Positions 59,383-64,000 of a stretch of 64,000 bases of DNA are shown here, piece after piece. This DNA comes from Pseudomonas sp. CC120222-01a (GTDB taxonomy: Bacteria; Pseudomonadota; Gammaproteobacteria; Pseudomonadales; Pseudomonadaceae), in the NCBI RefSeq assembly GCF_003097235.1, contig NZ_QEQQ01000017.1, positions 1 through 64,000 on the forward strand, in the 5' to 3' direction. Position numbers and translations under genes: made by a program. The stretch's first letter is position 1. Each line of letters starts with the position of its first letter. The notes below the pieces were generated by a model. It was not told where the DNA came from. It searched no databases and saw nothing but the letters and a program-made list of their open reading frames with translations.

Positions 59383-60768
59383 ATGCACAACCACGACACC
59401 TACGCCGCCGGGCCTGCCCCCGGCGCCGCGGCCGCGTCCACCACGGCTACCCGCTATCGGTACCTGATCCTGGCTCTGATCACCATGGTTCTGGCCTTGA
59501 GCAGCGGTGATCGCGCCGCCCTGTCGGTGGCCGGTTCCGACATGAGCAAGGAGCTCGGCATCAGCTCGGTGGAAATGGGTTATCTGTTCTCCATTTTCAG
59601 CTGGGCCTATGTGATCTTCCTGATTCCCTCCGGCTGGCTGGCCGATCGCTTCGGTTCGAAAAAGACCTTGGCCCTTGCCATCTGCATCTGGTCGGCATTC
59701 ACGGTGTGCATGGGCCTGGTGCACTACGTCGGCATGATCGTGCCGCTGCTGCTGGCCCTGCGCTTTCTGCTTGGCGTGGCCGAAGCGCCGGTGGGACCGG
59801 CGTCTACCCGGGTGATCGCCTCCTGGTTCCCGTCGGCGGAGCGGGGCATGGCAGGAGCCATTTTCAACAGCGCCCAATACATCTCGCTGGCCTTCTTCAC
59901 GCCATTCATGGGCTGGCTTTGCTACGCCTTCGGTTGGCAGTACATGTTCATCGTCATGGGCATCGTCGGCTTCGGTATCGCCGCGATCTGGTGGAAAAAC
60001 TATTACCTGCCGGTCAGCCATCCGAAGATGAACGGCGAAGAACTCGACTACCTGCGCAAAGGGGAAGCGCTGGTCGATCTCGAAGCTCAGGCCTCGCTGC
60101 CCAAGGAAAAGCGCCGCAGTTCGTTGGCTGAAGTGGGCCTGCTGTTCAAGAGCCGTATGCTGCTGGGCATGTTCATCAGCCAGTACTGCGTCAGCGCGGT
60201 TACCTGGTTCTACGTGACCTGGTTCCCGATCTACCTGGTCAAAGAGCGTGGTTTCGACATCCTCCAGGCGGGCCTGGTGGCTTCCATCCCGGCCTTGTGC
60301 GGGCTGATCGGCGCGGTCTCCTCTGGCTTCTTTTCCGACTACCTGCTGCGCCGCACCAAGTCCCTGAGCATCGCCCGCAAGACGCCGATCATCACCGGCG
60401 TGCTGCTGAGCTCGACCATGATGCTGTGCAACTACGTCGACGCCAAGTGGCTGGTGATCGCAGTGATGAGCCTGGCCTTCTTCGGCAAGGGCTTCGGCAA
60501 CCTTGGCTTCAGCGTGGTGGCCGACACCGCTCCGCGGGAAATGATCGGCATGACCGGTGGCGTGTTTAACGCCCTGGGCAACACCGCCGGCATCGTCACC
60601 CCCGTGGTGATCGGCTACTTGCTGCATTCCAGCGGCTCGTTCAATAGCGCACTCATTTATGTCGGCGCCCACGGCCTGCTGGCGGCATTCGCCTACTTGG
60701 TGATCGTCGGCCGCATCCAGCGCCTGCAACTTTCCGACTTGACCGGCAAACCTGCCGACACCCAGTGA
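59383..60768 (+). CDS. MFS transporter, glucarate/galactarate type
   Basis: A 461-residue 12-helix protein with the ACS-group front (YRYLILALITMVLALSSGDRAALSVAGSDMSKELGISSVEMGYLFSIFSWAYVIFLIPSGWLADRFGSKKTL), GVAEAPVGPASTRVIASWFPSAERGMAGAIFNSAQYISLAFFTPFMGWL and GFGNLGFSVVADTAPREMIGMTGGVFNALGN, very like GudP/GarP. A 25-residue cytoplasmic N-terminus precedes TM1. It should import galactarate/glucarate for the two dehydratases that follow. Sixteen bases to the next gene. Confidence 0.9.
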   Translation: MHNHDTYAAGPAPGAAAASTTATRYRYLILALITMVLALSSGDRAALSVAGSDMSKELGISSVEMGYLFSIFSWAYVIFLIPSGWLADRFGSKKTLALAICIWSAFTVCMGLVHYVGMIVPLLLALRFLLGVAEAPVGPASTRVIASWFPSAERGMAGAIFNSAQYISLAFFTPFMGWLCYAFGWQYMFIVMGIVGFGIAAIWWKNYYLPVSHPKMNGEELDYLRKGEALVDLEAQASLPKEKRRSSLAEVGLLFKSRMLLGMFISQYCVSAVTWFYVTWFPIYLVKERGFDILQAGLVASIPALCGLIGAVSSGFFSDYLLRRTKSLSIARKTPIITGVLLSSTMMLCNYVDAKWLVIAVMSLAFFGKGFGNLGFSVVADTAPREMIGMTGGVFNALGNTAGIVTPVVIGYLLHSSGSFNSALIYVGAHGLLAAFAYLVIVGRIQRLQLSDLTGKPADTQ

Positions 60769-60784
60769 TTTAGAGGAGCACGCC

Positions 60785-61972
60785 ATGATCGAAAGCAACG
60801 TGTACATCGACCCGAAGATCGCCGCCCTGCAAGCCGGGCCAGCCACCACCGACAGCATTGCCTGGATCAAGCTGTCCTACACCATGCTGCCACTGGGTGC
60901 GCCGATCAGCGATGCCAAGGTGCTGACCGGGAGGCAAAAACCGCTGACCGAAATCGCGTTCATCTTCGCTGAAATCCGTACCCGCGAAGGCCACGAAGGC
61001 ATCGGCTTCGGTTACTCCAAGCGCGCTGGCGGTCCGGGCATGTATGCCCATGCCCAGGAAATCGCCCCGACCCTGTTGGGGGAAGATCCCAACGACATCG
61101 CCAAGCTCTACAACAAGCTGCTCTGGGCCGGCGCTTCGATGGGCCGCAGCGGCATGACCACCCAGGCCATCGCGCCCTTCGACATCGCCCTATGGGACTT
61201 GAAAGCCAAGCGCGCCGGCCTGCCGTTGGCCAAGTTGCTGGGTGCCCACCGCGACTCTGTGCAGTGCTACAACACCTCGGGCGGCTACCTGTCGACACCG
61301 CTGGAAAAGGTCTTGGAGAACGTGCAGACCTCCCGTGGCAACGGCATTGGCGGCATCAAGATCAAGGTTGGTCAGCCGGACACCAGCATCGATTTCAAGC
61401 GTGTGCAGGCGGTTCGCGAGCAATTGGGCGAAGGCTTCCCGCTGATGGTCGACGCCAACCAGCAATGGGATCGGGTCACCGCCCAGCGATTCTGCCGCAA
61501 GCTTGAGCAGTTTGACTTGACCTGGATCGAGGAGCCTTTGGACAGCGCCGATGTTGAAGGCCACGCTGCCCTGGCTGCGTCGTTGGACACCGCTATCGCC
61601 ACCGGCGAAATGCTCACCAGCTTCAACGAACACGCCCAGCTGATCACCGCCAACGCCTGCGATTTTGTGCAACCCGATGCGCCGCGTGTCGGCGGTATTA
61701 CGCCATTCTTGCAGATCATGAACCTGGCCAGCTTCAAGGGCCTGAAGTTGGCGCCGCACTTCGCCATGGAGATTCACCTGCACCTGGCGGCGGCTTACCC
61801 GGAAGAACCTTGGCTGGAGCACTTCGAATGGCTCGAACCGATGTTCAACGAGCGCCTGGAGTTGCGTGAAGGGCGCATGTGGGTGCCTAACCGCCCTGGG
61901 CTCGGTTTCTCCCTTAGCGAACAGGCCTTGGCCTGGACCCAGCACAGCGTCGAATTCGGCAAACGCCCCTGA
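60785..61972 (+). CDS. L-talarate/galactarate dehydratase (enolase superfamily)
   Basis: A 395-residue enzyme with the features of TalrD/GalrD: N-terminal SIAWIKLSYTMLPLGAPISDAKVLTGRQKPLTEIAFIFAEIRT, SMGRSGMTTQAIAPFDIALWDLKAK, the base motif GGIKIKVGQP (KxK), metal ligands in LMVDANQQWD, WIEEPLD and ATGEML, and the second base in LKLAPHFAMEIHLHLAAAYPEEPW. It dehydrates m-galactarate (and L-talarate) to 5-keto-4-deoxyglucarate. GAGGAGC precedes the ATG. All catalytic residues expected are present. Confidence 0.88.
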   Translation: MIESNVYIDPKIAALQAGPATTDSIAWIKLSYTMLPLGAPISDAKVLTGRQKPLTEIAFIFAEIRTREGHEGIGFGYSKRAGGPGMYAHAQEIAPTLLGEDPNDIAKLYNKLLWAGASMGRSGMTTQAIAPFDIALWDLKAKRAGLPLAKLLGAHRDSVQCYNTSGGYLSTPLEKVLENVQTSRGNGIGGIKIKVGQPDTSIDFKRVQAVREQLGEGFPLMVDANQQWDRVTAQRFCRKLEQFDLTWIEEPLDSADVEGHAALAASLDTAIATGEMLTSFNEHAQLITANACDFVQPDAPRVGGITPFLQIMNLASFKGLKLAPHFAMEIHLHLAAAYPEEPWLEHFEWLEPMFNERLELREGRMWVPNRPGLGFSLSEQALAWTQHSVEFGKRP

Positions 61973-61978
61973 GCAAGC

Positions 61979-62011
61979 CACGGCGGTGGCGCTTTTGTCG
62001 CCACCGCCGTG
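61979..62011. promoter_or_regulatory. Perfect 13-bp hairpin between the two dehydratase genes
   Basis: CACGGCGGTGGCG (61979-61991) and CGCCACCGCCGTG (61999-62011) pair without mismatch over a 7-base loop. TATGAC rather than a T run follows, so it is more likely an mRNA decay block than a terminator, though partial termination is possible. Confidence 0.65.
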
Positions 62012-62036
62012 TATGACATACCCATAGGAAAACACC

Positions 62037-63569
62037 ATGAGTCACCGTGAAGTGAGCCCCGTCATTCGCCTCGATGCCGCTGACAACGTCGTTGTCGCGC
62101 GCGTCGAAATCCCCGCCGGCACCGCCATCCCCGGTGAAGGCGTGACCACTCGGCAGCCCGTACCGCTGGGGCACAAAGTCGCCGCCCGGCTGATCGCCAT
62201 GGGCGAGCCGGTACTCAAGTACAACACGGTGATCGGCTATGCCGCCGAAGACCTGCTGCCGGGTACCTGGATGCACAGCCACAACATTGCCTTTGGTGAA
62301 ACTGACCGCGACTACCGCTACGGCCTGGACTATGTACCTACCGACATGCTGCCGCCAGAGCAGCGTGCGACCTTCCAGGGCATCGTCCGGGAAGACGGAC
62401 GAGTAGCTACCCGTAACTACCTGGGCGTGTTCGTGGTCGGCAACTGCGGCGCCACCGTGGCGCGCAAGATCGCCAATCACTTCGACGAACGTCGCCTGGC
62501 CGGCTTCCCCAATATCGACGGCGTGGTGCCCCACGTTCATGAAATCGGCTGTGGCATGGAAATGACCGGCGAACCGATGGACCTGCTGCGTCGCACCATC
62601 GGTGGCTACATCAAGCACCCCAACACCGTGGGTGCGGTGGTCATCGCCCTGGGCTGCGAGCGCAACAATATCCATGGTTTCTTCGAGCAGGAAGGGCTGA
62701 TGGAAGGCGACATGCTGAAGAAGCTGGTAATCCAGGACGTCGGCGGGGTGAAGAGCGCCACCGACCAGGGCATTGCCCTGATCGAAGGCATGCTGCCCAA
62801 GGCCGATCAGGCGCGGCGCCAGCCGGTGTCCGCCGAACACCTGATGATTGGCATGCAGTGCGGTGGCTCCGATGGATTCTCCGGTCTTTCGGCCAACCCG
62901 GCGCTGGGCGCAGCGGTGGATATCCTGGTGCGCCATGGCGGCACCGCGATCCTTTCGGAAACCTCGGAAATCTTCGGCGTCGAGCACACCCTGACCGCCC
63001 GCGCCGCCACTCCGGCGGTAGGCCGCAAGCTGATCGAGCGCATCGAATGGTGGCTGGAGTACAACCGCGGCCGCGATACCCAGATCAATGGTCGGGTCAG
63101 CCCCGGCAACAACGCCGGTGGCCTGGCCAACGTGCTGGAAAAATCGCTGGGCGGCGCGAAGAAGGGCGGTAACGCGCCGTTGATGGATGTTTATGAGTAT
63201 GCCCACCCGGTGAAGACCCACGGGCTGGTGTTCATGGACACTCCCGGCTACGACCCGGTTTCGGCCACCGGCCAGATTGCCGGCGGCGCCAACCTGATCG
63301 CCTTCACCACCGGCCGTGGCTCGTGCTTTGGCTCGGTCCCGGCACCGACCTTCAAGCTGGCCAGCAACACGCCCATGTACCAGCGCATGAGCGACGACAT
63401 GGACATCAACTGCGGGCAGATCATCGACGGCCACAAGACCATTGGCCAGATGGGCCAGGAAATCTTCGAGCGGTTGCTCGCCCATGCCTCGGGAGAGGCG
63501 ACCAAGAGCGAGCTCAACGGCCTGGGCGAGGATGAATTCTGCCCATGGCAGATAGGCGTGCTCGCCTGA
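62037..63569 (+). CDS. garD: Galactarate dehydratase, UxaA/GarD family
   Basis: A 510-residue enzyme: N-terminal SAF domain (DNVVVARVEIPAGTAIPGEGVTTRQPVPLGHKVAARLIAMGEPVLKYNTVIGYA) followed by the large UxaA-type domain (REDGRVATRNYLGVFVVGNCGATVARKIA, VVPHVHEIGCGMEM, ALGCERNN, GMQCGGSDGFSGLSANPALG, GRGSCFGSVPAPTFKLASNTPMYQRM). The family dehydrates altronate or galactarate with a metal ion. Position after a galactarate-type carrier and TalrD favours galactarate. The symbol rests on context as well as family. Confidence 0.78.
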   Translation: MSHREVSPVIRLDAADNVVVARVEIPAGTAIPGEGVTTRQPVPLGHKVAARLIAMGEPVLKYNTVIGYAAEDLLPGTWMHSHNIAFGETDRDYRYGLDYVPTDMLPPEQRATFQGIVREDGRVATRNYLGVFVVGNCGATVARKIANHFDERRLAGFPNIDGVVPHVHEIGCGMEMTGEPMDLLRRTIGGYIKHPNTVGAVVIALGCERNNIHGFFEQEGLMEGDMLKKLVIQDVGGVKSATDQGIALIEGMLPKADQARRQPVSAEHLMIGMQCGGSDGFSGLSANPALGAAVDILVRHGGTAILSETSEIFGVEHTLTARAATPAVGRKLIERIEWWLEYNRGRDTQINGRVSPGNNAGGLANVLEKSLGGAKKGGNAPLMDVYEYAHPVKTHGLVFMDTPGYDPVSATGQIAGGANLIAFTTGRGSCFGSVPAPTFKLASNTPMYQRMSDDMDINCGQIIDGHKTIGQMGQEIFERLLAHASGEATKSELNGLGEDEFCPWQIGVLA

Positions 63570-63571
63570 CC

Positions 63572-63672
63572 CGGCCTCTTTGCGGCTAAAGCCGCTCCTA
63601 CAGGATTCACCTGGCGCTCAGGGGCTGTACAACTCCCTCTGTGAGAGCGGGCGTGCCCGCGAAGAGGCCCTC
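63572..63672. repeat. Inverted pair of REP elements
   Basis: GGCCTCTTTGCGGCTAAAGC...CCTACAGG (63572-63604) and, about 37 bases on, the inverted CTGTGAGAGCGGGCGTGCCC...AGAGGCC (to 63672). This is a typical P. putida REP pair after the dehydratase gene and before the next porin gene, where it may buffer expression of the two. Confidence 0.9.
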
Positions 63673-63725
63673 CCAGACAACACAACGATAACGGCCAGCC
63701 TACAGTCCGGCCGAATGGACCCGTC

Positions 63726-64000
63726 ATGCACAAAAACAACAATATCCTGCCTGTCGCCTCACTGCTGTGCTTCACCCTTCCGGCCCACGCCGGTGGTTTC
63801 CTGAAAGACAGCCAAGCCTCCCTGAAAGCCCAGAACTTCTACCTCAACCGCGACTTCCGCGAAGACGCCGGCATCTCCAAGCGCGAAGAATGGGCCCAGG
63901 GCTTCATCCTCGATTTCCGCTCCGGCTACACCCCCGGCACCCTCGGCTTTGGCGTCGACGCCATCGGCATGCTTGGCCTCAAGCTCGATTCGTCCCCGGG
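63726..64000 (+). CDS. OprD-family porin, 5' part only
   Basis: An open frame runs from ATG 63726 to the window edge (91 residues seen). The signal peptide (LPVASLLCFTLPAHA) is followed by GGFLKDSQASLKAQNFYLNRDFREDAGISKREEWAQGFILDFRSGYTPGTLGFGVDAIGMLGLKLDSSPG, the OprD N-terminal barrel sequence, similar to but distinct from the porin at 55833. It probably serves uptake of the galactarate-type substrate. Truncated by the end of the window, not by mutation. Confidence 0.88.
   Translation, partial: MHKNNNILPVASLLCFTLPAHAGGFLKDSQASLKAQNFYLNRDFREDAGISKREEWAQGFILDFRSGYTPGTLGFGVDAIGMLGLKLDSSP

Overview
The window is GC-rich chromosomal DNA that looks like a Pseudomonas of the P. putida group. The evidence is OprD-type porins, P. 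putida-style REP palindromes with a REP-associated tyrosine transposase, and gene sets typical of that group (cfa/DUF1365 stress operon, FeaR-like amine cluster, glucarate/galactarate genes). I see no rRNA or tRNA gene, CRISPR array or prophage. About 50 genes are supported. REGION 1 (1-7007): a terminator, an OmpK/Tsx-like outer membrane channel, a two-TM potassium channel, a PotE-like permease translationally coupled to a family 3 solute-binding protein, two uncharacterised genes, and a LysR regulator divergent from an SDR oxidoreductase. REGION 2 (7008-8423): a REPtron-like structure, in which a small RAYT transposase gene lies between two copies of a long palindromic repeat unit. REGION 3 (8424-16374): a minus-strand operon (NTF2-like, SDR, FAD oxidoreductase, DUF1365, cyclopropane fatty acid synthase, DUF2878). 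Two exact matches to the operator described for the B12/light sensor LitR lie directly upstream. Next comes a separate minus-strand unit made of an FAD oxidoreductase with a twin-arginine signal followed by its own tatA-tatB-tatC. REGION 4 (16375-24520): an amine/amino-acid oxidation cluster with two AraC regulators (one FeaR-like), a DAO-type oxidase, RidA, an ornithine-cyclodeaminase-like protein, an MFS transporter, a PanE-like reductase and a NIPSNAP protein. REGION 5 (24797-41373), the most interesting part: a plus-strand run of periplasmic adaptor, membrane HlyD protein with an extra N-terminal domain, PqqD/M50-peptidase/HlyD fusion, GNAT acetyltransferase, DUF6916-like protein, phage-tail-collar (microcystin-dependent-type) protein, a 3037-residue surface protein that starts at TTG and carries an N-terminal LEPRIMFDA motif plus a DUF4347 domain, and a lipoprotein TolC. 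It resembles a type I secretion locus but has no ABC ATPase, and its giant cargo has no RTX repeats. I propose that it is a distinct, M50-peptidase-containing export system. REGION 6 (41471-46569): stress-type oxidoreductases, a GlxA-like AraC regulator, a truncated carboxymuconolactone decarboxylase remnant beside a cupin, a LysR regulator and a small Cys-rich protein. REGION 7 (46708-64000): two adjacent sugar-acid catabolic clusters. The first has an IclR regulator fused to an SMP-30 beta-propeller, an RraA-like aldolase, ketoglutaric semialdehyde dehydrogenase, an MFS carrier, a uronate-dehydrogenase-like enzyme, an enolase-superfamily dehydratase, aldose epimerase, an OprD porin and an esterase/lactonase. 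The second, behind a divergent LacI regulator, has a galactarate/glucarate-type MFS carrier, talarate/galactarate dehydratase, a UxaA/GarD dehydratase and the start of another OprD porin. A TTCC...GGAA motif occurs at both control regions and suggests that one regulator links them.
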